64,000 nt of DNA, from NCBI RefSeq assembly GCF_003585765.1, contig NZ_CP021235.1, positions 4,402,001 through 4,466,000 on the forward strand, given 5' to 3'. The translations under genes were made by a program, and so were the position numbers. Shown here one piece after another: positions 18,490 to 26,630 of this stretch; position 1 is the first letter of the stretch, and each line of letters starts with the position of its first letter. Source of the stretch: Pontibacter actiniarum. Lineage in GTDB: Bacteria > Bacteroidota > Bacteroidia > Cytophagales > Hymenobacteraceae. The notes under the pieces are model-generated. The model ran no database searches. It saw nothing but the letters and a program-made list of their open reading frames with translations, and was not told the DNA's origin.

Positions 18490-19864
18490 GAGGCTGTGAA
18501 ATAAACTGTGTCAAAGGGTTAGCAGTGTTGCCTTTAACACAGTCAACATGGAAGAGAAAAACGAGCTGGATCTGGAGAAGATCAAGCGCCAGTTCCTGGA
18601 GAATTCCGGAGCGGCAAATCCACCTTCGGCAAAGACGGAGCGCTTGGCCCCCTATTAAAACACTTCCTAGAAGCCGCCCTGGATGCGGAGATGGAAGTCC
18701 ATCTGGACGCTGAGCAGCGGGCCAAAGGCAACCGGCGCAACGACAAGGTCTCCAAGCAGGTGCGCACCTCCGACGGCACCATTGAGGTGGAGTCGTCCCG
18801 CGACCGCTGGGCCAGCTTCGAGCCGCAGATCATCAAGAAGCGGGAGACGGTGCTGGCCGAGAACCTGGAGCCCCGCATCCTGAGCATGTACGAGTTTGCG
18901 GGACATTTCGGCTCATCTCAAGGACATGTACGACATGGACATCTCCCACGACACCTTGGCCGCCCTGACTGAGAAGATCGTGCCCCAGGTCAAGGAGTGG
19001 CGGGCCCGGCCGCTGGATGCGCTCTACTGCATCGTCTGACTGGACGCCATGCACTACAAGGTGCGTCAGGAAGGGCGCACCGTCTCAAGAGCCGTCTACA
19101 ACATCCTGGGCATTGACCGCCACGGCCACAAGGAGCTGCTGGGCGTGTACGTCTCGGAAAGCGAGGGGGCCACATTCTGGCTCAGTGTGCTCACCGACCT
19201 GCAGCAGCGGGGCGTTGCCGACATACTCATCGCCTGCATCGACAATCTGAAGGGCTTTGCCGAGGCCATTGCCAGTGTCTTCCCGCAAACCGAGGTGCAG
19301 AGCTGCATCGTGCATCAGATAAGAAACAGCATCAAGTACGTGGGCTCCAAGGACCAGAAAGAGTTCATGCGGGATCTGAAGCCCGTTTACCGGGCAGAGT
19401 CAAAGGAGCTGGCTGAGCTGAGGCTACTGGAATTAGAGGAGAAGTGGGGCAAGAAGTACCCGAAGGTCATTGAGAGCTGGCAGCGGAACTGGGACAAGCT
19501 CTCAACGTACTTTAAGTACACCGAGCCAATCCGAAAGCTGATCTATACCACCAACACCATCGAGGGCTTTCACCGCCAGGTCAGGAAGGTGACCAAAACG
19601 AAGGGAGCCTTCCCCTCGGATATGGCCCTGCTGAAGCTGATCTACCTTGCGCACCAGAACATCAGCCGAAAGTGGATCATGCCCCTTGCCAACTGGAGCC
19701 AGACGGCCCAGCAGCTCTCGATCTGGTTCGGGGACAGGATGCAGCTGGACTTGAAGTGAGACGCGCTTCAAAAGTTTGGCCCTTTTGCCGTAAGGACTTA
19801 GCCAAAACAGCAAAAGGGCCAGTAAATGGAAAGATGGAAATGACACAGTTTAAATTACACTCCC
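18490..19864 (+). mobile_element. IS256-family insertion sequence with intact ends and target duplication
   Basis: The 1375-base element is bounded by imperfect 24-base terminal inverted repeats at 18490-18513 and 19841-19864. 18 of 24 positions match, with the inner 12 identical (TAAACTGTGTCA). Flanking 18482-18489 and 19865-19872 are the identical octamer CATCTACA, the 8-bp target duplication expected of IS256-type transposition. The single internal gene is an IS256-type transposase, now broken. Removing the element and one octamer rejoins non-coding DNA, so no gene was interrupted as far as I can see. G+C is higher than in its flanks. Confidence 0.92.
18548..19759 (+). pseudogene. IS256-family (mutator-type) transposase, disrupted by two frameshifts and a stop
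   Basis: The start at 18548 reads MEEKNELDLEKIKRQFLE, then the frame shifts near 18600 so that SGKSTFGKDGALGPLLK continues in another frame. That frame carries LDAEMEVHLDAEQRAKGNRR and runs to about 18910, where a second shift restores the first frame (HLKDMYDMDISHDTLAAL). An in-frame TGA at 19037-19039 falls where the family has Trp in the catalytic IVWLDAMHYK segment, just before the first catalytic Asp. From 19049 the frame is open to 19759, with the second Asp in IACIDNLKGF and the Glu in TTNTIEGFHRQVRK. All three DDE residues remain in the DNA, but no single frame encodes them. The element is therefore probably immobile unless a sister copy acts in trans. Confidence 0.9.
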
Positions 19865-19872
19865 CATCTACA
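19865..19872. repeat. Right copy of the 8-bp target-site duplication CATCTACA
   Basis: Identical to 18482-18489, immediately outside the right inverted repeat of the IS256-family element. Confidence 0.88.
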
Positions 19873-20348
19873 ATAATCTTTGAGCTAGCGATAGATTACT
19901 CTACGCTTGTTTTTTTCTTAAAGGTCTTATAATCGAGAAGTTTATGAGGGTCGTTTTCTTGTTTTAAGCCACAACCGCCCTTCTGGAACTATTCCTTTGA
20001 TACCCCTTGTGCTAACTACTTTCTTAAACGGCTCGCATCGCATTCTTTATACACAACCATTTCCATAGGCTTGGTTTTCAGGCTCACTTTCTTTTATTTA
20101 ATTCATCTTTTGCTGAAAAGCGATAAAAGCTATTCACATTTTGCTTAAGAAGAGCAACAAGTACGGGCTCTGTTACTTTGTCCTTTTATCAAGTAAGAAA
20201 AGGCTAGGTAAGGTAGCCATAACGTCTCCGGTTACTATTGCGGCGCATTTCACAGCCAGTCAGTTATGTGCGGAGAAGCAGTCATTTATCATGAAGTATC
20301 CGAAATAACTAAAGAGAAAAGTACGTAAGCAGTAGGAAACATACCTTA
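19873..20348. other. Intergenic region without recognised features
   Basis: About 475 bases with frequent stops in all frames and no hairpin followed by a T-tract that I could find. It lies downstream of the PAP2 gene (minus strand), so any transcript end for that gene is not evident. Confidence 0.4.
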
Positions 20349-21152
20349 CTAAAACGTATAGGTCATCAAAGCCCCACTAAAGTGCTTGCCTGAGACAGGT
20401 ATAAGGCTGATGTTTCTGGTGTTCGACTTCTTGTGCAGCTGTGGCACCAGAATACCCGCGGCAGCACCGAGCCCGTACCCTAGCAGGTTATCGCTCAGGA
20501 AGTGCTTTCCTGCCTTCAGGCGCAGGTAGCCTACTGTCGCCGGTATGGCGGCGGCGGCGGCCCACACGTAGGGCCTGGCCGGGGAGTCCGGATTGAAGTC
20601 GTGGAATACTTTTGCGGCGAAGAAAGTTGCACTTGCGGTGGCGGCTGTGTGGCCGGCGTAGAAGGAGTTCCTGGCGTTTGAGTCGTTCTTATCCGAAAGC
20701 TCCACATCATCGCTGTAGGCAAGGGGGCGCGTGCGCTCTACGTTCCCGTTGGTCATGGTGAAAAGGGCGCCCGTCACAGCCATCGTCTCCACGTAAAGCA
20801 CGACAACCTGCCCTGCTTTGCTGCGCACGTTATCGTTGAGCATCATCACCACCGGCATGGCGAAGGAGCCATAGAATGGGAAGTCACTGATCTGCTTAGC
20901 GTTCTTGGAGTCATACCCTGCAGAGAAGCGGTCGAAGCCGTTTACGTCATCCTTGTCCAGGGCCATGATCTGCTCTTCGCTCAGGCCCTCTTTGTCCTGC
21001 ATCAGCTTCAGGCCATAGGCGCTCAGACCCATGCCGGCCGCAATAATCGGGGCGTCAACCTTAAAGCTGGTACGGTAGGGCGAGTCATCCTGGGCGCAGA
21101 CGCTGTGCGCTAAAAAGAACAGGGCCGAAAGTATCGTTAGTATAGGTTTCAT
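20349..21152 (-). CDS. Exported PAP2-superfamily phosphatase
   Basis: 267-residue protein from ATG at 21152. An earlier in-frame start at 21203 would put 17 residues before the signal peptide MKPILTILSALFFLA, which ends in SVCAQ. The three PAP2 (acid phosphatase/lipid phosphatase) motifs are visible: NVERTRPLAY (KxxxxxxRP-like, first Lys replaced), SFYAGHTA (PSGH-like, with AGH) and RLKAGKHFLSDNLLG (SRxxxxxHxxxD-like). Family members remove phosphate from lipid phosphates such as phosphatidic acid or undecaprenyl pyrophosphate at the outer face of the inner membrane. The exact substrate is unknown. It diverges from metK; a palindrome lies 20 bases upstream. Confidence 0.88.
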   Translation of the reverse strand: MKPILTILSALFFLAHSVCAQDDSPYRTSFKVDAPIIAAGMGLSAYGLKLMQDKEGLSEEQIMALDKDDVNGFDRFSAGYDSKNAKQISDFPFYGSFAMPVVMMLNDNVRSKAGQVVVLYVETMAVTGALFTMTNGNVERTRPLAYSDDVELSDKNDSNARNSFYAGHTAATASATFFAAKVFHDFNPDSPARPYVWAAAAAIPATVGYLRLKAGKHFLSDNLLGYGLGAAAGILVPQLHKKSNTRNISLIPVSGKHFSGALMTYTF

Positions 21153-21171
21153 AAAGGAGGTGTCAAATGAT

Positions 21172-21189
21172 AGTACAAAATGTTGTACT
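21172..21189 (-). promoter_or_regulatory. Candidate operator: inverted repeat AGTACAA-4-TTGTACT
   Basis: Seven-base perfect arms (21172-21178 and 21183-21189) lie 20 bases before the PAP2 ATG on the minus strand. TTGTACTTG at 21183-21191 recurs at 21215-21223. The symmetry suggests a dimeric regulator site, but no regulator gene is adjacent. Confidence 0.3.
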
Positions 21190-21412
21190 TGAAACGGGCT
21201 CAATTTTCAAAAGGTTGTACTTGCATGCTCCGCCAGGTTTAACCCCTTGAACTAGAGGCACGTTCTCCGCGTAACCCTGTGGAGCAGAAGCAAGGGCGCC
21301 CTGCCGGACTGTTGTAGATACATGTTTCAAGTATGGCAGATTTGTCTTAGCTTTGTAGCCGCTGCCACGGGGGGCAGTTGGTTTATACTTTGTACCTAAA
21401 CCCACAGAAAAA

Positions 21413-22717
21413 ATGCCTTATTTATTTACATCTGAGTCTGTGTCTGAAGGGCACCCAGATAAAGTGGCCGACCAGATTTCGGATGCACTTTTAGATGAGT
21501 TCCTAAAGCAAGACCCGCAGTCTAAAGTAGCTTGCGAGACGTTGGTAACCACAGGCCTTGTGGTGCTGAGCGGCGAGGTGAAGACAGAAGCCTACGTAGA
21601 CGTGCAAAAAGTGGCCCGCGAGGTAATCAAGCGTATTGGCTATACCAAATCAGAATATATGTTCGATGCGGATGCATGCGGAGTGATCTCTGCCATCCAT
21701 GAGCAGTCGTCAGACATAAACCAGGGCGTGGAGCGTGCTAACCCCGAAGAGCAGGGAGCCGGCGACCAGGGAATGATGTTTGGCTATGCCACCAACGAAA
21801 CTGACAACTACATGCCGCTGGCACTGAGCATCTCGCACCTGCTGCTGCAGGAGCTGTCCGCCATTCGTAAGGAGGGCAGGGAGATGACTTACCTGCGCCC
21901 GGACGCCAAGTCTCAGGTAACTATCCGCTACAACGATAACGATGTGCCGGAGAAGATCGACACGATCGTTATTTCCACGCAGCATGATGAGTTTGTGCCG
22001 GCCGAGGGAGACACTGCGGAGGCGAAAGACGCCGCTGAGAAAAAGATGGTAGCCAAGATCAAAGACGATGTGGACAGCATCCTGATTCCGCGCGTGCTGG
22101 AGAAACTGCCGGAGCGTACCCAGAAGCTGTTTAACTCCGATATCATCTACCATATTAACCCAACCGGTAAGTTTGTGATCGGTGGCCCGCACGGAGACAC
22201 TGGCCTCACCGGCCGCAAAATCATCGTGGACACCTACGGTGGTAAAGGCGCACACGGTGGCGGTGCCTTCTCTGGCAAAGACTCCTCTAAGGTAGACCGT
22301 TCTGCAGCCTATGCGGCACGCCATATCGCCAAGAACCTGGTGGCTGCGGGTGTAGCGAACCAGGCGCTGGTACAGGTGGCCTACGCTATTGGTGTTGCCA
22401 AGCCGGTAGGCCTGTACGTAACAACCTACGGCTCTACGAAAGTAAACGATGCCAACGGGCACCTGATGAGCGACGGGGAGATTGCCGAGAAGGTAGGCAA
22501 GCTGTTCGATATGCGCCCTTACGCCATTGTGCAGCGTTACGGCCTGCAAAACCCGATCTTCTCAGAAACAGCTGCGTACGGCCACATGGGCAGAACCCCG
22601 GGCAAGAAAGTGGTGGAAGTTTCTGTGAACGGAAAGAAAGAGACGAGAGAGTTTGAGACCTTTACTTGGGAAAAACTCGATTATGTGGACAGGATCAAGG
22701 CTGAGTTCGGTCTGTAG
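21413..22717 (+). CDS. metK: S-adenosylmethionine synthase
   Basis: 434-residue enzyme that makes S-adenosylmethionine from methionine and ATP in the cytoplasm. The hallmark motifs are [18 protein letters not shown] (residues about 14-31), [16 protein letters not shown] (the GAGDQG methionine loop, about 119) and [19 protein letters not shown] near 285. It is longer than the E. coli enzyme (384), as in other Bacteroidetes, because of an insert around residues 190-225 ([20 protein letters not shown]). TATACTTTG lies 30 bases upstream and may be its promoter element. I looked for a SAM riboswitch in the leader and saw none. A strong hairpin follows. ahcY, the next methyl-cycle gene here, is 31 kb away. 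Confidence 0.98.
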   Translation: MPYLFTSESVSEGHPDKVADQISDALLDEFLKQDPQSKVACETLVTTGLVVLSGEVKTEAYVDVQKVAREVIKRIGYTKSEYMFDADACGVISAIHEQSSDINQGVERANPEEQGAGDQGMMFGYATNETDNYMPLALSISHLLLQELSAIRKEGREMTYLRPDAKSQVTIRYNDNDVPEKIDTIVISTQHDEFVPAEGDTAEAKDAAEKKMVAKIKDDVDSILIPRVLEKLPERTQKLFNSDIIYHINPTGKFVIGGPHGDTGLTGRKIIVDTYGGKGAHGGGAFSGKDSSKVDRSAAYAARHIAKNLVAAGVANQALVQVAYAIGVAKPVGLYVTTYGSTKVNDANGHLMSDGEIAEKVGKLFDMRPYAIVQRYGLQNPIFSETAAYGHMGRTPGKKVVEVSVNGKKETREFETFTWEKLDYVDRIKAEFGL

Positions 22718-22734
22718 TCCGGACCCGGCACTTA

Positions 22735-22780
22735 TATAAAAGAGAAGGCCTGCTATGTTTAGCAGGCCTTCTCTTTTATA
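22735..22780. terminator. 21-bp-stem symmetric terminator between metK and hpf
   Basis: Arms 22735-22755 and 22760-22780 pair perfectly over 21 bases with a 4-base TGTT loop. A-tract on the left and T-tract on the right make it work in both directions. It lies between the convergent metK and hpf genes. Confidence 0.85.
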
Positions 22781-22838
22781 CTTTATTTCGAACGGGGTGT
22801 TTCCGCCCCCAGTTCTTACCGGGCAAGGCCGGGTATGG

Positions 22839-23138
22839 CTAGTGCGCCATCTGTTTTTCCTTGAACTTTTTAAGCTGTCGGCGCATGGCCTCTACGGCGG
22901 CATCTGCGGCGGCCTCAAAAGACGGGGCTTCTTCTTTTGAGAAGAGGGTAGAGCCCGGCACGAAGAGCTTAATCTCTACAGTTTTGGTAGCGATACCGTC
23001 ACTGTTGTTATGTTTAAGAAACACTTCGCCTTCCACTATGCGATCATAGAACGTTTCCAGCTTGTCTATGCGGTGCTGAACGAAGTCAGTCAATTGTCTG
23101 TCTGCCTCGAAGTGGATGGAATGCATCTGTAGCTTCAT
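22839..23138 (-). CDS. hpf: Ribosome hibernation-promoting factor, short form (HPF/RaiA)
   Basis: 99-residue protein of the HPF/YfiA family, which binds the decoding centre of idle ribosomes in stationary phase. The beta-alpha-beta-beta-beta-alpha fold can be traced: MQMHSIHFEADRQLTDF-like opening, VEGEVFLKH, KTVEIKLFVPG and the closing basic helix FEAAADAAVEAMRRQLKKFK. There is no long-form C-terminal dimerisation domain, so it acts like short HPF. It is the last gene of an rpsU-xerC-hpf operon, 24 bases after xerC. Confidence 0.93.
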   Translation of the reverse strand: MKLQMHSIHFEADRQLTDFVQHRIDKLETFYDRIVEGEVFLKHNNSDGIATKTVEIKLFVPGSTLFSKEEAPSFEAAADAAVEAMRRQLKKFKEKQMAH

Positions 23139-23162
23139 AGTCTTTGTATTTAAAAGTTAAAC

Positions 23163-24041
23163 TTATGCTTTGGGGTGAGCTTTCTCGAAGATGGACTTCA
23201 GCTGCTCAATGGTGTTATGGGTGTAAACCTGCGTTGCCGCCAGGCTGGCGTGGCCCAACAGGTCCTTGATCGCGTTCAGGTCGGCACCCTTGTTAAGTAA
23301 GTGCGTAGCGAAGGAATGGCGCAGCACGTGTGGGCTGTTATGTTCAGAGGTGGTAATCAAGCTGATATACTTTTTAACGACGCGGTAAACAAATTTTGGG
23401 TAAAGGGGCCGTCCCTTATTTGTAACGAGCAATTTTACCGAATTGTTATCGCCCAAAAAATGACTTTTCTCAGTCTTGTAAGCGTCAAGGGCGAGAAGCA
23501 GGGAGTCGTTCAGCGGCACAATGCGCTCTTTGTTGCCCTTGCCAAGCACACGCACGGTTTTAGCCCTCTCTTCGATGTCTGAGGGCTCTATGTTGATCAG
23601 CTCTGCCAGGCGTATGCCGGTGCCGTACAGGAACTCCAGGGTCAGCCTGTCGCGCTGCCCCTCAAAGGTGTCCTCAAAAGAAAAACTGTCGAGCAGGTTG
23701 TTGAAGGGCTCCTCCTGCACAAACGCAGGGAGTTTCTTGGTGGCCTTGGGGGCCTTAATGCGCAGCATGGGGTTTACCTTTACGCGCTCCTGCGCCAGCA
23801 GGAATCGGTAATAGGAGCGGAGGCAGGCAATTTTGCGGTTGATGGAGCGCGGCTTAATGTTGTTCTGCACCAGCGTCAGAATCCAGGAGCGGATAATGGT
23901 GTGGTCGGCCTCGGCGGCATCGGTGATGTCGTAAACCTGCTGCAGGTAAGCCGCAAACTGCCCCAGATCAGTGTGATAGGAGGTTAAGGTGTGCGGGCTG
24001 TACCGCTTTTCGTACTGTAGGTACTTAAAAAATAAATCCAT
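23163..24041 (-). CDS. xerC: Tyrosine recombinase XerC-like
   Basis: 292-residue site-specific recombinase, normal length for XerC/XerD, which resolves chromosome dimers at dif before cell division. The N-terminal SAM-like DNA-binding domain covers residues about 1-90. The catalytic domain shows Arg in GTGIRLAEL (near 150), the HxxR pair in HVLRHSFATHLL (near 242), His in LLGHASLAATQ (near 265) and Tyr in VYTHNT (near 275). The context rpsU-xerC-hpf is chromosomal and conserved in Bacteroidetes, so this is a housekeeping recombinase and not a phage integrase. No dif site was identified in this window. Confidence 0.92.
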   Translation of the reverse strand: MDLFFKYLQYEKRYSPHTLTSYHTDLGQFAAYLQQVYDITDAAEADHTIIRSWILTLVQNNIKPRSINRKIACLRSYYRFLLAQERVKVNPMLRIKAPKATKKLPAFVQEEPFNNLLDSFSFEDTFEGQRDRLTLEFLYGTGIRLAELINIEPSDIEERAKTVRVLGKGNKERIVPLNDSLLLALDAYKTEKSHFLGDNNSVKLLVTNKGRPLYPKFVYRVVKKYISLITTSEHNSPHVLRHSFATHLLNKGADLNAIKDLLGHASLAATQVYTHNTIEQLKSIFEKAHPKA

Positions 24042-24112
24042 AAACTAGTATACCTGATTGGGTGAATCAGATATACCAATTTATGGAAAAATAAGATATC
24101 TTGTTAGAGATA

Positions 24113-24307
24113 CTAGTAGTTTTGCTCAGCAAACATCTGTTGCTTGTATGCTGCTCTTTCCTTCTGCTTTCTCTTAGATACAGATGGCTTCTCGAAATAA
24201 GCTCTAGAACGCAGCTCTTTCAGAACACCAGTTCTCTCAAATTTCTTCTTGAATCTCTTCAGTGCACGGTCTACAGACTCGTTGTCCTTTACGTTTACAA
24301 TAATCAT
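24113..24307 (-). CDS. rpsU: 30S ribosomal protein bS21
   Basis: 64-residue basic protein of the small subunit, located next to the 3-prime end of 16S rRNA. The signature is MIIVNVKDNESVDRALKRFK followed by LRSRAYFEKPSVSKRK. It opens the operon rpsU-xerC-hpf. Unlike most genes here it carries a clear Shine-Dalgarno sequence (see 24308-24318). In Bacteroidetes bS21 is known to be involved in hiding the anti-Shine-Dalgarno, and its own mRNA is a notable SD-bearing exception. Confidence 0.97.
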   Translation of the reverse strand: MIIVNVKDNESVDRALKRFKKKFERTGVLKELRSRAYFEKPSVSKRKQKERAAYKQQMFAEQNY

Positions 24308-24318
24308 ATTTTTCCTCG
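24308..24318 (-). promoter_or_regulatory. Shine-Dalgarno site of rpsU
   Basis: On the minus strand CGAGGAAAAAT precedes the ATG, which puts GAGG six bases upstream. SD sites are rare in this phylum, so its presence on rpsU is notable and fits autoregulation by bS21. Confidence 0.6.
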
Positions 24319-24456
24319 CTTCTCTTTGAATTTAGGGTTGCAAATTTAAACAAGCTTACACTTAAAAATCAACTTATTGGCTAATTATTTATCAGTCAGG
24401 CTGATTTTATTTTAAAAAGCTTGGGAGAAGCGCCAAAACAGCCTCTCCCGGGCGCT

Positions 24457-25596
24457 TTATTTAAGCATCGCTCTGGATATAACAAGTTTCTGTATCTCGC
24501 TTGTTCCCTCGCCAATGGTGCAAAGCTTGGCGTCGCGGTAGTACTTCTCGGCCGGGTAGTCTTTGGTGAAGCCGTAGCCGCCGAAAATCTGCACCGCCTC
24601 GTTGGCCACCCTTACCGACACCTCAGAGGCAAAGAGCTTGGCCATCGCCGACTCTTTGTTCACGTTCAGGCCGCGGTTCTTCATGTCGGCTGCCTGGTAG
24701 GTAAGCAGCGAGGCCGCCTCCACCTCTGTTGCCATGTCTGCCAGCTTAAAGGCGATGCCCTGGAAGCTGGAGATGGGCTTGTTGAACTGCTGGCGCTCCT
24801 GCGAGTAGGCCAGCGCGGCATCCAGTGCGCCCTGGGCAATGCCCAGCGACAGGGCTGCGATAGAGATACGGCCGCCGTCCAGCACCTTCATGGCCTGCAC
24901 AAAGCCTTCGCCCACCTCTCCCAGGATCTGGTCTTTGTGTACGCGGCAGTCCTGGAAGATGAGCTCTGTTGTTTCAGAGGCACGCATGCCCAGTTTGTCT
25001 TCCTTGCGGCCGGCGCTGAAGCCCGGTGTGCCTTTCTCAATTACAAAGGCCGTCATGCCGTGGGAGTCGCCCACCTCCCCGGTGCGCACGATCACTACGG
25101 CCACATTGCCCGACTTGCCGTGGGTGATGAAGTTCTTCGCTCCGTTGATCACATAGTAATCGCCGTCCTGCACGGCCACCGTACGCATGTTGCCTGCATC
25201 CGAGCCGGTGTTCGGCTCCGTCAGGCCCCACGCCCCGATCCACTCGGCAGTGGCAAGCTTCGGCAGGTACTTCTTCTTCTGCTCCTCGTTGCCGAACTGC
25301 AGTATATGGCCGGTGCAGAGGGAGTTGTGTGCCGCCATAGACAAGCCGATGGAGCCGTCGATCCTAGCCAGCTCCGCGATAGCCGTTACGTACTCCAGGT
25401 ACCCGAAGCCTGAGCCGCCGTACTCCGTCGGTACCAGCACACCCATCAGGCCCAGCTCACCAAGCTTCTTAAAGACCTCCACCGGAAACTCCTGTGACTC
25501 GTCCCACTCCCGCATCTGGGGCTTAATGTGCTTGGCGCCGAAATCCCGGACCATATCCGCAATCATGCGCTGGTTTTCAGTTGTTTTTAATTCCAT
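24457..25596 (-). CDS. Acyl-CoA dehydrogenase
   Basis: 379-residue FAD-dependent enzyme that oxidises acyl-CoA to trans-2-enoyl-CoA in fatty acid or branched-chain amino acid breakdown. I start it at ATG 25596 (MELKTTENQRMIADMVRDF), which matches the usual family N-terminus; the frame also allows 25632. Motifs: WGLTEPNTGSDAGNMRT (FAD/substrate loop, near 125), GERASETTELIF-like KLGMRASETTELIF (near 200), QFNKPISSFQ and IFGGYGFTKDYPAEKYYRDA, then IGEGTSEIQ. The catalytic Glu of short- and medium-chain members corresponds to the Glu in CTIGEGTSE. The closest sense is a butyryl/short-chain type, but chain length cannot be fixed from sequence. Confidence 0.93.
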   Translation of the reverse strand: MELKTTENQRMIADMVRDFGAKHIKPQMREWDESQEFPVEVFKKLGELGLMGVLVPTEYGGSGFGYLEYVTAIAELARIDGSIGLSMAAHNSLCTGHILQFGNEEQKKKYLPKLATAEWIGAWGLTEPNTGSDAGNMRTVAVQDGDYYVINGAKNFITHGKSGNVAVVIVRTGEVGDSHGMTAFVIEKGTPGFSAGRKEDKLGMRASETTELIFQDCRVHKDQILGEVGEGFVQAMKVLDGGRISIAALSLGIAQGALDAALAYSQERQQFNKPISSFQGIAFKLADMATEVEAASLLTYQAADMKNRGLNVNKESAMAKLFASEVSVRVANEAVQIFGGYGFTKDYPAEKYYRDAKLCTIGEGTSEIQKLVISRAMLK

Positions 25597-25839
25597 TGAT
25601 AGTTTGGATTGTGTTAAGGTGTTAAGTCGCATTAATAACGGTAGGTCACTATCCGTTGTTTACAAAACTATAGAAATTAGGGTAAAGGGACAATCGGCTA
25701 TATAGATTTAATCGTATGTAAAAGAGGCGGCTGCGGCGAAAGCAGCTTTATTTTGACAGGGATTATTATTTCCGTTATTTTGAGGTTTGCTTGCTGTGCT
25801 GCCCGCTGCAGCAGGGCCACAGGGACCAATGTAGAGAAG

Positions 25840-26592
25840 ATGATACAGTTTTTGAAAAGCTTGTTTGGAGGGAGCAGTGATCCTGCTATGGGCGTGTCGC
25901 TTGGCGAGCTTGGGGTGGACATGCACTCGCATATCCTGCCGGGCATCGACGACGGCTCTGACAGCCTGGAGCGCTCGCTGGAGCTGGTGCGGGCCATGAA
26001 GGAGTTGGGCTACCGCAAACTGATCATGACGCCGCACGTGATGAGCGACTTCTACAAGAACACGCCCGAGATCATCCGGGAGAAGCTGCAGCTGCTGCGG
26101 CAGGCGGTAGCGGAGGCCGGCATCGACATGGAGCTGGACTGCGCCGCAGAGTACTACCTGGACGAAGGCTTTCTGGAGAAGCTGGAAAACAACCAGGAGC
26201 TGCTTACCTTCGGCGATAAGTACCTGCTCTTCGAAACCTCCTTCCTGAATGAGCCCCTGAACCTGCGCGAGGCGATCTTTACGATGCGCTCCAAGGGGTA
26301 TCAGCCGGTGCTGGCCCACCCGGAGCGCTACACCTACTTCTACGGCAAGTACGAGGAGCTGGTGGCCCTGCGGGAGTTGGGCGTCATGTTTCAGCCCAAC
26401 CTCAATTCCCTGGCCGGTTATTACTCGCCGGGAGCCAGGGAGGTGGCCGAGCGCCTGATAGAGCAGGGCTTTGTGGAGTTCCTGGGCTCTGATGCCCACG
26501 GCCTGAAACACACGCACACGCTGCAGAAAGTGCTTAGCACGAAACACCTGGTTAAGGCGCTGGCTTTGCCTTTGCGCAACAGGCAACTATAG
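25840..26592 (+). CDS. PHP-family tyrosine-protein phosphatase (CpsB/YwqE type)
   Basis: 250-residue metal-dependent phosphatase of the CpsB/CapC branch of PHP enzymes. Such proteins dephosphorylate tyrosine kinases that control capsule or exopolysaccharide export. I use ATG 25840; the upstream in-frame codons to 25753 look non-coding. Metal ligands are visible in VDMHSHILPGIDDG (near 28-35), MTPHVMSDF (near 67), AAEYYLDEG (near 107), LAHPERYTYF (near 163) and LGSDAHG (near 219). No capsule kinase or Wza-like gene is beside it, so its partner is elsewhere. It opens a long co-directional gene run, 38 bases before an epimerase gene. Confidence 0.9.
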   Translation: MIQFLKSLFGGSSDPAMGVSLGELGVDMHSHILPGIDDGSDSLERSLELVRAMKELGYRKLIMTPHVMSDFYKNTPEIIREKLQLLRQAVAEAGIDMELDCAAEYYLDEGFLEKLENNQELLTFGDKYLLFETSFLNEPLNLREAIFTMRSKGYQPVLAHPERYTYFYGKYEELVALRELGVMFQPNLNSLAGYYSPGAREVAERLIEQGFVEFLGSDAHGLKHTHTLQKVLSTKHLVKALALPLRNRQL

Positions 26593-26630
26593 TTTTATCT
26601 CCTCACGCTTATTTTATACTTCCTTTAAAC

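Noticed and set aside
21205-21412. SAM-type riboswitch in the metK leader
   Set aside because: I looked for the conserved SAM-I and SAM-II elements and could not match them; the hairpins there are weak.
21710-22549. 279-codon minus-strand frame opposite metK
   Set aside because: Shadow of metK; no independent evidence.
23163-24041. Phage or integron integrase
   Set aside because: The tyrosine recombinase sits in the conserved rpsU-xerC-hpf operon with no phage genes or attachment-site repeats; it is housekeeping XerC.
24421-25413. 330-codon plus-strand frame opposite the acyl-CoA dehydrogenase
   Set aside because: Antisense shadow of a clear enzyme; its translation is Leu/His/Arg-rich and unlike a protein.
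25708-26586. 292-codon minus-strand frame opposite the PHP phosphatase
   Set aside because: Shadow; the plus-strand frame has all PHP metal motifs.
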